DNA from: Caulobacter radicis
GTDB lineage: Bacteria > Pseudomonadota > Alphaproteobacteria > Caulobacterales > Caulobacteraceae
Assembly: GCF_003094615.1 (NCBI RefSeq)
Contig: NZ_QDKO01000024.1
Location: 1 to 64,000 of the forward strand
DNA length: 64,000 nt
Direction: 5' to 3'
Part shown: positions 9,543 to 18,530 of the stretch, one piece after another
Layout: each line of letters opens with the position of its first letter
How positions within the stretch are numbered: position 1 is the first letter of the stretch
The notes under the pieces: model-generated
The model's database searches: none
Seen by the model: the letters and a program-made list of their open reading frames with translations, nothing else
What the model was told of the DNA's origin: nothing
Translations under genes and position numbers: made by a program

Positions 9543-12500
9543 GACGGCAGCCCCGGCAGCGGCTGGTCGACGCGGTCTTCATCCGCCTCGTCGCGGCGCT
9601 TCCTGCCCGACGGCGCGATGCGGTCGAAGGCGAGATAGACGACGGGCGTCGTGAACATGGTCAGCAGCTGGCTGACCAGCAGGCCGCCGAAGATGGCGAT
9701 GCCCAGCGGGCGGCGCAGCTCGGCGCCTTCGCCAAAGCCCAGCATCAGCGGCACGGCGGCGAACAGGGCCGCCAGCGTGGTCATCAGGATCGGGCGGAAG
9801 CGCAGGATGGCGGCCTGGAAGATGGCCTCCTCCGGCGACTTGCCCTCGTTGCGCTCGGCCTCGATGGCGAAGTCGATCATCATGATCGCGTTCTTCTTGA
9901 CGATGCCGATCAGCAGGATGATGCCGATGATCCCGATCACGCCCAGGTCGTGGCCGGTCAGCCACAGCGCCAGCAGCGCGCCAACGCCCGCCGAGGGCAG
10001 TGTCGACAGGATGGTCAGCGGGTGGATGTAGCTCTCGTAGAGCACGCCCAGCACGATGTAGACGCAGACCACGGCCGCCAGGATCAGCCACAGCTGGTTG
10101 GACAGCGAGTTCTCGTAGGCCCCGGCCGCGCCCAGGAAGGTGTGGGTCACCGACGAGGGCATGCCGATGTCCGTCATCGCCGTGCGGATCTCGTCGACGG
10201 CGTGGCCCAGCGAGACGCCCGGCGCGGTGTCGAAGCCGATGGTGGTGGCCGGGAACTGGGCCACGTGGGTCACCTGCAGCGGCGACTGCTGCTCCTTGAT
10301 GGTCGAGAAGGCCGCCAGTGGCGTGGGCGAGCCGCCTCCGGTGCGCAGGTTCAGGTTCCCCAGCGACGAAGGATCGGTCAGCAGGCCCGGCTTGGCCTCC
10401 AGGATCACGCGGTACTGGTTGGTCTCGGTGAAGATGGTCGAGACGATCCGCTGGCCAAACGCGCTGTAGAGGGCGTCGTCGACGTCGGAGGCGGTGATCG
10501 AGAGCCGGGCCGCGGTGTCGCGGTCGATGTCGACATAGGCCGCCGCGCCCGTGGCCGAGGCGTCGCTGTAGATGTTGCGGACGGCCTTCACCGTGGCCAG
10601 CTTCTCGGCCAGCTTGCCGGCCCATTCCTTGACGGTGGCGGTGTCGGCGCCTTCCAGCGACAGGCGGTACTGGGTCGGGCCGCTTTCGGCGTCGATGGTC
10701 AGGTCCTGGGTCGGCTGGAGATAGAGGGTGATCCCCGGCACGGCGGCCACGCGCTCGCGCAGCCGCTGCATGATCTTCTCCTGCGAGCCCTTGCGGTCGC
10801 CCTTCAGGTTGATCTGCATCTGGCCGGTGTGGAGCATGCTGTTGTTGGCCCCGTCGACGCCGATGAACGAGGCCACGCTGGCCACGGCCGGGTCCTCGAG
10901 GATCGCCGCGGCCGCCTGCTGCTGCAGGCCGGCCATGCGCGCGTACGACACCGACTGCTCGACCTCGGTGCGGGCTTGCAACTGCCCGGTGTCCTGGGTC
11001 GGGAACAGGCCCTTGGGGATGACCATGTAGAGCACGCCGGTCAGCACCAGGGTGGCGACGGCGACGACCAGGGTGGCCTTCTGGCGGGCCATGACCCAGG
11101 CCAGGGCGGTCTCGTAGCGGGCCTCGATCCGCTCGAAGACCTGCTGGGCCTTGCGGCCGACGCGGCCGGGCTTGTCCTCCTCGTGGCTCTTGAGCCAGCG
11201 GGCCGACAGCATCGGCGTCAGGGTCAGCGACACCACGGCCGAGATCAGGATGGTGATGGCCAGGCTGACGGCGAACTCGCGGAACAGCCGCCCGACCACG
11301 TCGCCCATGAACAGCAGCGGGATCAGCACCGCGATCAGCGAGATGGTCAGCGAGATGATGGTGAAGCCGATCTCTCGCGCGCCCTTCAGCGCCGCCTCCA
11401 TCGGCTTGTCGCCCTTCTCCATGTGGCGGATGATGTTCTCGATCATCACGATGGCGTCGTCGACGACGAAGCCCGTGGCGATGGTTAGGGCCATCAGGGA
11501 GAGGTTGTTGAGGCTGTAGCCCAGCAGGTACATCACCCCGCACGAGCCGATCAGCGAGATCGGCACGGCCAGGCTTGCGATGATCGTCGCGCGCATGGAG
11601 TGCAGGAAGAAGAAGATCACCAGCACGACCATCACCACGGCCAGGATCAGCTCCAGCTCGACGTGGTGCACCGAGGCGCGGATGCCGGTGGTGCGGTCGG
11701 CCAGCACCTCGACCTTCAGCGTCGCCGGCAGGCCGGCCTGCAGCTCGGGCAGCTTGGCCTTGATGGCGTCGACGGTCTTGATGACGTTGGCGCCCGGCTG
11801 GCGCTGGACGTTGACGATGATCGCCGGGGTCTTGCCGGCCCAGGCGCCCAGGCGGGTGTTCTCGGCGCTCTGCACGACGCTGGCCACGTCGCGGATGCGG
11901 ATCGGGGCCTCGTTCTTGTAGGTGACGATCAGGTTCAGATAGTCGTCGACCGTCAGGAGCTGGTCGTTGGCGTTGATCGTGTAGGTGCGGGTGGGGCCGT
12001 CGAAGCTGCCCTTGGCGCTGTTGGCGTTCGAGTTGTCGATGGCGCTCTGCAGCTCGGCCAGCGTCAGGCCGTAGGAGGCCATGGCCTGGGTGTCGGCCTG
12101 GATGCGGATGGCCGGCTTCTGGCCGCCGCTGAGGGACACCAGGCCCACGCCCGAGACCTGGCTGATCTTCTGGGCCAGGCGGGTGTTGACGAGGTTCTGG
12201 ACCTCGGTCAGCGGCAGGGTGTCGGAGGTGATGGCCAGGGTCAGCACCGGCGCGTCGGCCGGATTGACCTTGGCGTAGACCGGCGGGGCGGGCAGGTCGG
12301 CCGGCAGCAGCGAGTTGGCCGCGTTCATCGCCGCCTGCACTTCCTGCTCGGCGACGTCGAGGGTTTCACCCAGGTTGAACTGCAGGGTGATGACGCTGGC
12401 CCCGGCCGTGCTGACCGAGCTCATGCGCGCAAGGCCCGACATCTCGCCCAGCTGGCGTTCCAGCGGGGCGGTGACGGTCTGGCTCATCACCTCGGGGCTG

Positions 12501-12661
12501 GCGCCCGGATAGAGCGTCTGGACCTGGATGGTGGGGTAGTCGACCTGCGGCAGGGCCGACAGCGGCAGCAGCCTAAAGCCGACCAGGCCGGCCAGCACGA
12601 TGGCCGCCATGAACAGGGCCGTGGCGACCGGCCGCTGGATGAAGGGGCGCGAGGGGTTCAT
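9539..12661 (-). CDS. RND multidrug efflux permease, MdtB-like (1040 aa)
   Basis: Second HAE-1 family pump of the operon. It begins MNPSRPFIQRPVATALFMAA, has PLPQVDYPTIQVQTLYPGASPE, the proton-relay Asp-Asp in GFVVDDAIVMIEN, and FRPILMTTLAALFAAVPLML. In E. coli MdtB and MdtC assemble as a 2:1 trimer in which mainly MdtC carries drug binding; by position this is MdtB. It starts 15 nt after the adaptor gene's stop and ends overlapping the next pump by 4 nt. Substrates such as bile salts, novobiocin or plant phenolics are known for relatives but cannot be read from sequence. Confidence 0.93.
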   Translation of the reverse strand: MNPSRPFIQRPVATALFMAAIVLAGLVGFRLLPLSALPQVDYPTIQVQTLYPGASPEVMSQTVTAPLERQLGEMSGLARMSSVSTAGASVITLQFNLGETLDVAEQEVQAAMNAANSLLPADLPAPPVYAKVNPADAPVLTLAITSDTLPLTEVQNLVNTRLAQKISQVSGVGLVSLSGGQKPAIRIQADTQAMASYGLTLAELQSAIDNSNANSAKGSFDGPTRTYTINANDQLLTVDDYLNLIVTYKNEAPIRIRDVASVVQSAENTRLGAWAGKTPAIIVNVQRQPGANVIKTVDAIKAKLPELQAGLPATLKVEVLADRTTGIRASVHHVELELILAVVMVVLVIFFFLHSMRATIIASLAVPISLIGSCGVMYLLGYSLNNLSLMALTIATGFVVDDAIVMIENIIRHMEKGDKPMEAALKGAREIGFTIISLTISLIAVLIPLLFMGDVVGRLFREFAVSLAITILISAVVSLTLTPMLSARWLKSHEEDKPGRVGRKAQQVFERIEARYETALAWVMARQKATLVVAVATLVLTGVLYMVIPKGLFPTQDTGQLQARTEVEQSVSYARMAGLQQQAAAAILEDPAVASVASFIGVDGANNSMLHTGQMQINLKGDRKGSQEKIMQRLRERVAAVPGITLYLQPTQDLTIDAESGPTQYRLSLEGADTATVKEWAGKLAEKLATVKAVRNIYSDASATGAAAYVDIDRDTAARLSITASDVDDALYSAFGQRIVSTIFTETNQYRVILEAKPGLLTDPSSLGNLNLRTGGGSPTPLAAFSTIKEQQSPLQVTHVAQFPATTIGFDTAPGVSLGHAVDEIRTAMTDIGMPSSVTHTFLGAAGAYENSLSNQLWLILAAVVCVYIVLGVLYESYIHPLTILSTLPSAGVGALLALWLTGHDLGVIGIIGIILLIGIVKKNAIMMIDFAIEAERNEGKSPEEAIFQAAILRFRPILMTTLAALFAAVPLMLGFGEGAELRRPLGIAIFGGLLVSQLLTMFTTPVVYLAFDRIAPSGRKRRDEADEDRVDQPLPGLPS

Positions 12662-12676
12662 CGGCTGGGCGTCCGA

Positions 12677-13984
12677 CTATTCCGGACGCCGACGACGTTC
12701 GCCGCCTTCACCGCCTTCAGGACGTTTTCCACGCTCGCCCTTGCCCGCGCCCTGGCGCTGGGCCGCCTGGCCCGGCAGCTGCACCTTGCCGCCCTCGGTC
12801 AGGCGGTCGCCGCCCTCGGTGATGACCTTGTCGCCGACGGCGAGCCCTTGCGTGATCGCCACCTGGGCGGTGGTCGACTGGCCGGTCGTGACCTTGGTCT
12901 TGGTGACGGTCTGGTCGGACTTCAGTTTCCAGACGAAGGCGCCGTCCGAGCCCTGGCGCACGGCGGTGGCCGGCACGACCACGGCGTCCTTGAGGGTGTC
13001 CAGCTGGATGCGGACATTGACGAACTGGCTGGGGAACAGCTTGCCGCCGGTGTTGGGGAAGCGGGCCTTGCCCTTCACCGTGCCGGTGCCGGTGTCCACG
13101 AGGTTGTCCAGCGTCGAGAACGTGCCCTGGTCCAGGGTGTTGGTGCGGGTGCGGTCCAGCACCGTGACCGGCAGGGTCGCGCCGCCGAACACGCGCTGCG
13201 AGATGCGCGGCACGTCGTCCTGCGGGACGGTGAACTCCACGTCGATCGGCGACAGGGTGGTGATCACCGCAACCCCGCTGGCGTCACCCGAGGCGACGTA
13301 GTTGCCGACGTCCACGACGCGCAGGCCCACGCGGCCGCTGACCGGAGCGGTGATGCGCGAGAAACCGACGTTCAGCCGGGCCGTGCCGACTGCCGCACGG
13401 TCAGCCATCACCGTGCCTTCCAGCTGCTTGACGGTGGCGGCCTGGGTGTCGACCTCCTGGCGGGCGATGGAGTCCTGCTCCAGCAGGGTCTGGTAGCGCT
13501 TGAGGGTCAGGCGGGCGACGGCCAGCTGGGCCTCGTCGCGGGTGAGATTCCCCTGCGCCTCCATCAGCGCCATCTGGAATTGCCGCTGGTCGATCTGCAC
13601 CAGGGTCTGGCCGGCCTGGACCATCTGCCCCTCGCGGAACAGCACCTGGGTGATGACGCCCGAGACCTGCGGCTTGACGGTGACCGTGGCGGCGGGGGTG
13701 ACGGTGCCGAGGGCCTCGATCACCACCGGCAGGTCGGTCTTGGTCGCCGTGGCCACCGCCACGGTGCTGGCCGGACCGCGACGACCGCCGCCGCCGCCGG
13801 GACCACCAGGGCCGCCCGGCCCGCCCGGACCCATGTCGCCGCCACCGCCGCCGCCGCCGCCGTTCAGCAGCGTCCAGGCCAGGACGCCGACGCCCGCCAG
13901 GGCGGCCAGGGCGACGGCGCCGCCGATGATCCGGGCCCGGCGGCTGGGCTTGCGGACGGCGAGGGACGGGCGGGGTTCGGTCAT
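12677..13984 (-). CDS. RND periplasmic adaptor, MdtA-like (435 aa)
   Basis: Membrane-fusion protein linking the inner-membrane pumps to the NodT channel. A single N-terminal membrane anchor (about 19-40) is followed by a striking glycine/proline-glycine run (about 41-70: poly-Gly, then GGP repeats), then the HlyD/lipoyl core: VTVKPQVSGVITQVLFREGQ, an alpha-hairpin (LTRDEAQLAVARLTLKRYQTL) and the returning lipoyl half ITAPVSGRVGLRVVDVGNYV. The C-terminus is charged (KGERGKRPEGGEGGERRRRP). I chose the ATG at 13984, with AGAGG 6 nt upstream, over the longer frame to 14113. It is the first gene of the operon, so the promoter should lie in 13985-14110. No regulator gene is adjacent. Confidence 0.9.
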   Translation of the reverse strand: MTEPRPSLAVRKPSRRARIIGGAVALAALAGVGVLAWTLLNGGGGGGGGDMGPGGPGGPGGPGGGGGRRGPASTVAVATATKTDLPVVIEALGTVTPAATVTVKPQVSGVITQVLFREGQMVQAGQTLVQIDQRQFQMALMEAQGNLTRDEAQLAVARLTLKRYQTLLEQDSIARQEVDTQAATVKQLEGTVMADRAAVGTARLNVGFSRITAPVSGRVGLRVVDVGNYVASGDASGVAVITTLSPIDVEFTVPQDDVPRISQRVFGGATLPVTVLDRTRTNTLDQGTFSTLDNLVDTGTGTVKGKARFPNTGGKLFPSQFVNVRIQLDTLKDAVVVPATAVRQGSDGAFVWKLKSDQTVTKTKVTTGQSTTAQVAITQGLAVGDKVITEGGDRLTEGGKVQLPGQAAQRQGAGKGERGKRPEGGEGGERRRRPE

Positions 13985-14122
13985 GGACGGCCTCTGGGCG
14001 CGGACGATGCGGCGGCGAAGATGGTCGAAGACGCCGTCGTCCCGGTGGACCACGGCGGAAGCTAAGCGATGCACGAAAAGTCGGGTCGCCGACCCTGGCG
14101 ACCCGACGCTCAAGCTAAACTG

Positions 14123-14374
14123 CTAGAGACGGCATTTGATCCATCGGCCGCCCTGGCCGCGGTACGCGTCGCGCTTGACGTCGTAGCTGCGGTACTTGGC
14201 CTTGCAGGCGCGCACGTGGCGCTGTTGCTTGGTTTCCTTGCCCGGCTTGGCCTGCTCGTGACGCGGCGCCGGCGTGTCGTGGCGGTCGTGGCCCCCATTC
14301 TGAAGGGGGAGGGCCAGGACGGGGGTGGACAGGGCGAGGGCGCCAAGGGCGAGCGCGGTGACGACGACTTTCAT
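14123..14374 (-). CDS. BA14K-like secreted small protein (83 aa)
   Basis: Signal peptide of about 21 residues (hydrophobic stretch ending TPVLA), then a charged His/Lys/Arg linker and a C-terminal motif ACKAKYRSYD...DGR-type...WIKC that matches the BA14K family (Cys, RYRSYD, G-rich turn, Cys at the end). BA14K proteins were first noted as Brucella antigens with lectin-like behaviour, and many alphaproteobacteria carry short versions in the envelope. The two cysteines could form one disulfide. It is monocistronic, ending close to the efflux operon promoter and starting next to a family A repeat. Confidence 0.75.
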   Translation of the reverse strand: MKVVVTALALGALALSTPVLALPLQNGGHDRHDTPAPRHEQAKPGKETKQQRHVRACKAKYRSYDVKRDAYRGQGGRWIKCRL

Positions 14375-14514
14375 GTCGATCTCCAGTGTATTGGGATCGA
14401 CTGGCTAACAACGTCACGTCGCGACGATGTTGCGGCTTTGAAACGGCTTTCGGCGAACTTGCAACACGCCGTGGCGGGAGTTGGGCGAAGGCCTCGCGCT
14501 CGTCTCCCAACTTC

Positions 14515-14647
14515 CGTCATTCCCGCCCTCGTGGCGGGAACCCCTCCGTCAGCCGCAACGGCGGATGGGGCGGCGTGCCAAGCACGCCGCTTGCGCTTCA
14601 CGTGCGAGCGGAACCAGAGGTTCCCGCCACAAGGGCGGGAATGACGG
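14515..14647. repeat. Palindromic repeat family A, long copy 1
   Basis: Outer arms CGTCATTCCCGCC and GGCGGGAATGACG, each itself part of a small hairpin (CCCGCC..TGTGGCGGG type), enclose a variable centre that carries an inner inverted repeat GGCGTG..CACGCC. It lies in the 294-nt gap between the BA14K gene and the pseudouridine synthase gene; nothing else was recognised there. Confidence 0.85.
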
Positions 14648-14668
14648 GCGGGGAGGGGGCGGAGGGCA

Positions 14669-15430
14669 CTACCCTCGGATCAGCGCCTCGCGCTCGGCGG
14701 GCGTCAGCGGGCGCCAGCGGCCTTCGGGCAGGTCGCCCAGTTCGATCGGGCCGACGCGATGGCGGAACAGGTCGATGACGTCCAGCTCCACGAGGTCGCA
14801 CATGCGGCGGATCTGGCGGTTGCGGCCCTCTGTCAGCACGAAGCGCAGGGTCTCCTGGCCGAGGCGGTCGACGATGGCGCGCTTGAGCTTGCGGCCGTCC
14901 AGCTCCAGGCCGTGGCGCAGCCAGTCGATCTTCTCGCGGGTCAGCTCGCCGCGCACCCGGACGCGGTACTCTTTCTCCAGCGTCGATTCCGGGCCGATCA
15001 CGGCTTTCGCCACCACGCCGTCCTCCGAAAGGATCAAGAGGCCGCGCGAGTCCATGTCCAGGCGCCCGACCGGGGCCAGCTTGCTGTCGCGGCTGGGTAC
15101 GGGGCCGGGCTGGCCGAACTGGGCGGCCTTGGTCAGCAGGCGCACGGCCGGGATCTGCTCGCCCTCGGGCTGGGACGAGACGATGCCGACGGGCTTGTGG
15201 ATCATCACCGTCATCGCCGCGCCCAGCTTGGCGGTCGCGCCGTCGTTCAGCACCAGGGTCTGGCCGGGCTGGATCTTGCGGCCGGCGTCCTCGACGACTT
15301 CGCCGTCGATGGTCACCAGACCCTGGCCGATCAGGGCCTCGGCCTCGCGGCGCGAGCAGACCCCGCTCTGGGCCAGCCACTTGTTGACGCGCTGAGGCTC
15401 GGCCTCGTCGTAGGTGCGGGTCCAGGCCAT
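14669..15430 (-). CDS. RsuA/RluB/RluF-family pseudouridine synthase, RluF-like (253 aa)
   Basis: Converts uridine to pseudouridine in ribosomal RNA (or tRNA). An S4 RNA-binding domain occupies about residues 13-60 (VNKWLAQSGVCSRREAEALI). The catalytic domain contains the family signature GRLDMDSRGLLILSEDG, whose Asp is the catalytic residue, then KEYRVRVRGEL and the closing motif EGRNRQIRRMC. The RLD-x-DSxGL form and HKPVGIVSS resemble RluF (23S U2604) more than RluB or RsuA, but the target cannot be fixed by eye. It lies 4 nt after EpmB stop in opposite reading order, that is, directly downstream of epmB on the same strand, suggesting a translation-related pair. Confidence 0.85.
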   Translation of the reverse strand: MAWTRTYDEAEPQRVNKWLAQSGVCSRREAEALIGQGLVTIDGEVVEDAGRKIQPGQTLVLNDGATAKLGAAMTVMIHKPVGIVSSQPEGEQIPAVRLLTKAAQFGQPGPVPSRDSKLAPVGRLDMDSRGLLILSEDGVVAKAVIGPESTLEKEYRVRVRGELTREKIDWLRHGLELDGRKLKRAIVDRLGQETLRFVLTEGRNRQIRRMCDLVELDVIDLFRHRVGPIELGDLPEGRWRPLTPAEREALIRG

Positions 15431-15434
15431 GGCG

Positions 15435-16478
15435 TCAGTCGACTTTCGGGGGATAGGCGTGGGTCTGGCCGCGCGGGTCTTCCACCGCGCCGGCGTCCAG
15501 ATAGTTGGGACCGATCGGAACCTTGCCGTGGCCGTCGGGGATGTCGAGCACGTAGGTCGGCTGGCACAGGCCCGAATAGCGGCCGCGGATGGCCTTCATC
15601 AGCGCCTGGCCTTCCTCGACGGTGGTGCGCAGGTGGCTGGTGCCGGGGGCGAGATCCCCCTGGTGCAGGTAGTAGGGCTTCACCCGCGTCTCGACGAGCG
15701 CCCGCATCAGCGCGCCCAGGCTTTCCGGATCGTCGTTGACGCCTTTGAGCAGCACGGTCTGGCCGATCATCGGCACGCCGGCGTCGACCAGGCGCGCGCA
15801 GGCGGCGCGGGCGGCGGGGGTCAGCTCGCGGGCGTGGTTGGCGTGCAGGGCGACATAGACCGCCTTGGAGCCGCGCTTCAGCGCCGCCACCATTTCGGGC
15901 GTGATCGCCGCCGGATCGACGGACGGGATGCGGGTGTGGAAGCGCACGACCTTGACGTGCTCGATCGCCTCCAGCCGGTCCATCAGGTCGGCGATGCGGC
16001 GCGGCGACAGCACAAGCGGGTCGCCGCCGGTGACGATCACCTCCCAGATCTGCGGGCGGGCGGCGATATAGGCGAAGGCCGCGTCCAGCTCGGCCGGCGA
16101 CAGGGTCTTCAGCCCCTCGGGGCCGACCATCTCGCGCCGGAAGCAGAACCGGCAATAGACCGCGCAGGTGTGGGTGGGCTTCAGCAGCACGCGGTCGGGA
16201 TAGCGGTGGACGATCCCCTCGACCGGGCTGTGGGCGAAGTCGCCGATCGGGTCTTCGGACTCGGCGGGCAGGGTCGTCAGCTCGGCTTCGTCGGCCACGA
16301 ACTGGCGCGCGATCGGATCGAACGGGTCGGTCTCGTCGATCAGCTGCGCCATGTCGGGCGTGATGGCCACCGCGTACTGGGCGGCCACGCGCTCCAGCGC
16401 CGGCAGGCGGTCGGCGGCGACGAGGCCGGCGTCGGCCAGGGCGCTGGCGCTGCGAAGGGTCTTCTTGGCGGCGATCAT
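15435..16478 (-). CDS. epmB: EpmB-like lysine 2,3-aminomutase, radical SAM (347 aa)
   Basis: Radical-SAM, PLP-dependent enzyme that turns L-alpha-lysine into (R)-beta-lysine. The iron-sulfur motif is Cys105-x3-Cys109-x2-Cys112 (HTCAVYCRFCF); EVIVTGGDPLVLSP is the KamA-family strand, and the C-terminal IPDGHGKVPIGPNY should hold the PLP lysine. At 347 aa it is the length of EpmB (YjeK), not of the longer catabolic KamA enzymes, and the EF-P ligase and EF-P genes lie only 2-4 kb away, so a role in EF-P modification is likely. The start at 16478 was chosen because the frame further upstream runs through a family A repeat. A pseudouridine synthase follows after 4 nt. Confidence 0.88.
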   Translation of the reverse strand: MIAAKKTLRSASALADAGLVAADRLPALERVAAQYAVAITPDMAQLIDETDPFDPIARQFVADEAELTTLPAESEDPIGDFAHSPVEGIVHRYPDRVLLKPTHTCAVYCRFCFRREMVGPEGLKTLSPAELDAAFAYIAARPQIWEVIVTGGDPLVLSPRRIADLMDRLEAIEHVKVVRFHTRIPSVDPAAITPEMVAALKRGSKAVYVALHANHARELTPAARAACARLVDAGVPMIGQTVLLKGVNDDPESLGALMRALVETRVKPYYLHQGDLAPGTSHLRTTVEEGQALMKAIRGRYSGLCQPTYVLDIPDGHGKVPIGPNYLDAGAVEDPRGQTHAYPPKVD

Positions 16479-16554
16479 GATCGCTGCGGGATATGCGCCG
16501 AACGGGCGTGGTTGGCAAATCTGGGTGTGGGGAACGCTACGATCCCCTTTTTCT

Positions 16555-16688
16555 CCCGTCATTCCCGCCCTTGTGGCGGGAACCCCTGGTTCCGCTCGCA
16601 TGTGAGCGCAAGCGGATCGCTGGCGATCCGCCCCAACTGCACCTGCGGCTGACAGAGAGGTTCCCGCCACAAGGGCGGGAATGACGGG
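16555..16688. repeat. Palindromic repeat family A, long copy 2
   Basis: Arms TCCCGTCATTCCCGCC and the reverse complement at 16673-16688, each with the CTTGT/ACAAG mini-hairpin. The centre is different from the other long copies (GCAAGCGGATCGC..GCGATCC inner dyad). It sits upstream of the EpmB start, between two minus-strand genes. Confidence 0.85.
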
Positions 16689-16700
16689 AAGAGAAGGGCC

Positions 16701-16826
16701 CTATCGCGGACTATGCACCGGCACGCTGCCGGGCCAGGGCTCGGGACTGAACGGCGAGGAGGGGGCGCGGTCGAGCGCGCCCATCAGGGCGAGCGCCAGG
16801 GCGCCGCCGGCGAGCAGCAGTTTCAT
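16701..16826 (-). CDS. Short exported peptide (41 aa)
   Basis: A 41-codon frame that opens with a clear hydrophobic signal-like segment (MKLLLAGGALALALMGAL) and then a proline/serine-rich tail (PSSPFSPEPWPGSVP). Third codon positions are nearly all G or C, which supports coding, and AGGA lies about 10 nt upstream of the ATG. It is divergent from the LysR gene at 16956. No family recognised; it may be a small membrane or secreted peptide. Confidence 0.55.
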   Translation of the reverse strand: MKLLLAGGALALALMGALDRAPSSPFSPEPWPGSVPVHSPR

Positions 16827-16955
16827 CGTCTCATTCCTGTTAGATGCGGTCGAAGGGGGAGGGTGGCCGCAGGAAGACGATCTCAAATCCCGGTCTGCTT
16901 TACGAACGATGCCTTCTGCGCCAAGTTGTGAGTCTGGCTAACAAGTGAGACGCGC

Positions 16956-17831
16956 GTGCGGCTTCCGCCCTTCGGCTCCCTGGTCGCCCTGGAGGCGGCC
17001 TATCGTCATCGCGGCTACAGCCGCGCCGCCGACGAACTGCACGTCACCCACGGCGCCGTCAGCCAGCAGATCCGCAAGCTGGAGGAAGAGCTGGGCGCGG
17101 TCCTGTTCCGGCGCGAGGGCAACGACATGGTTCCCACGCCCACCGCCCGGCGGCTGGCCGAGCACGTGGCCGAGGCGCTGGCGATCCTCAAGGCCGGCGT
17201 GCAGACCGCGCGTCAGACCCTGGCGGGGCCGCTGGTGGTCAGCGCCACCTCGGCCTTCGCCAGCCGCTGGCTGGTGACGCGCCTGGCCCGCCTGGCCGCC
17301 GACACCGGCGAGGCCGACCTGCAACTGCGCATCGAGGACCGCAAGGCCGACCTGCGCACCGACGGCGTCGACATTGCCCTGCGCTTCGGGCGCGGCCCCT
17401 GGGAGGGGCTGGAGTCGATCCCGCTGCTGGGCGAGCGGCTGTTTCCGGTCTGCTCGCCGGGCTTTCTGGAGCGGCACCCGATGAGCGGTCCGGCCGACCT
17501 CCTGACCGTGCCGCTGCTGCGCCACACCGGCGTCCACTGGGCCGTCTGGTTCCGGGGCATGGGCCTGGAGCCGCCGGCGATGATCACCGGCATCGCCTTC
17601 GACGACACCTCGGTGATGCTCGACGCCGCCGCCCAGGGGATCGGCGTCGCCCTGGCCCGCGAGGGGCTCTCCGAGCGCGACCTGCGCGACGGCCGGCTGG
17701 TGCGGCCCTTCGCCGGCGAGGTCGAGGTCGAGACCGGCCACCACGTCGTCTGGCGCGCCGACGCGCCCCGCCTGGCGCGGATCCTCAAGGTGCGCGACTG
17801 GTTGCTGGCCGAGGTGGGGCGCGAGGCGTAG
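16956..17831 (+). CDS. LysR-family transcriptional regulator, GcvA-like (291 aa)
   Basis: N-terminal winged HTH (LPPFGSLVALEAAYRHRGYSRAADELHVTHGAVSQQI, about 3-40) and a LysR substrate-binding domain (about 90-290). SLVALEAA and THGAVSQQIRKLEEELG place it in the GcvA/AmpR-like branch common in alphaproteobacteria. LysR proteins usually control the divergently placed gene, here only the 41-aa peptide gene at 16826, as well as themselves. The start codon is GTG at 16956, shortly after AAGTGAG. Ligand unknown. Confidence 0.88.
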   Translation: MRLPPFGSLVALEAAYRHRGYSRAADELHVTHGAVSQQIRKLEEELGAVLFRREGNDMVPTPTARRLAEHVAEALAILKAGVQTARQTLAGPLVVSATSAFASRWLVTRLARLAADTGEADLQLRIEDRKADLRTDGVDIALRFGRGPWEGLESIPLLGERLFPVCSPGFLERHPMSGPADLLTVPLLRHTGVHWAVWFRGMGLEPPAMITGIAFDDTSVMLDAAAQGIGVALAREGLSERDLRDGRLVRPFAGEVEVETGHHVVWRADAPRLARILKVRDWLLAEVGREA

Positions 17832-17848
17832 GCGTCTATCCCCACCAT

Positions 17849-17991
17849 CGTCATCCCGGCCGTAGCGCGCAGCGCGGAGAGCCGGGACCCAGGGGCAGCC
17901 GCAATGCGCGGGCGGCCGCCCGGAGGTGAACCCGATGCTTCGCCCAGTCCCCTGGGTCCCGGATAAGCCCTGCGGGCTTTCCGGGATGACG
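17849..17991. repeat. Palindromic repeat family C, copy 1 (143 bp)
   Basis: Outer arms CGTCATCCCGG / CCGGGATGACG; inside lie GGGACCCAGGGG / CCCTGGGTCCC and a short hairpin GCCCTGCGGGC. A second copy is at 62939. It lies between convergent genes (LysR and VOC). Such elements are frequent in Caulobacter intergenic DNA. Confidence 0.85.
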
Positions 17992-18011
17992 AATTTCAGG
18001 GGGCGCTGACC

Positions 18012-18452
18012 TTACTGCCCCGGCGCCCAGTCCGCGCCGGGGATCGTGTTGACCATCCACGGAATGCCGAATTTGTCGGTCAGGCTGCCGTAGCCGGGCG
18101 ACCAGAAGGTGGGGGCGAAGGGCATGCCGACCTTGCCGCCTTCGGACAGCGCGTCGAACACCCGCTTGGCCTCGGCCGCGTCCTCGGTGTGGAAGGTGAC
18201 GTCGAAGCCGTTCTTGGGCTTGTCGATATTGGGGGCGAACTCGGGCGGCATGTCGGCCCCCATCAGCGACTGGTCGCCGACGTCGAGCCAGGCGTGCATC
18301 AGCCAGTCCTTGTATTTCGCGTCGACCGGCATGTCGGCGGGGCCTTCGCCGAACGGAAAGGCGGCGGTGACCTTGCCGCCCAGCACCTCGGCGTAGAAGT
18401 CGAAGGCCTGGCGGCACTCGCCCTGGAAGCTCAGGCTGGTGACGATCTTCAT
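18012..18452 (-). CDS. PhnB-like VOC (glyoxalase fold) protein (146 aa)
   Basis: A VOC-superfamily protein of the PhnB type. Features are FQGECRQAFDFYAEVLGGKV at the start, HAWLDVGDQSLMGAD in the middle, the PhnB-typical FHTEDAAEAKRVFDALSEGG, and WSPGYGSLTDKFGIPWMVN at the end. Family members are dimers that bind metal or small ligands; most, including PhnB, have no proven enzyme activity. The ATG at 18452 is preceded by a very good site (AGGGAGGA, 4 nt). No neighbour explains its job. Confidence 0.85.
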   Translation of the reverse strand: MKIVTSLSFQGECRQAFDFYAEVLGGKVTAAFPFGEGPADMPVDAKYKDWLMHAWLDVGDQSLMGADMPPEFAPNIDKPKNGFDVTFHTEDAAEAKRVFDALSEGGKVGMPFAPTFWSPGYGSLTDKFGIPWMVNTIPGADWAPGQ

Positions 18453-18530
18453 GGCGTCCTCCCTGGATATGTTTCCTTTGGGGAAACTAGCGCAGGAGAA
18501 CGACGATCTGTCGATCACGCTCCCCTATTA

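Noticed and set aside
6346..9582. Upstream extension of the NodT frame to 1557 codons
   Set aside because: It lies out of frame inside the RND gene and is Arg/Pro/Gly-rich; the real start is the lipoprotein signal peptide at 6345.
6252..9638. 1128-codon plus-strand frame across the RND gene
   Set aside because: Antisense shadow with no recognisable domain; the minus-strand pump has all family motifs.
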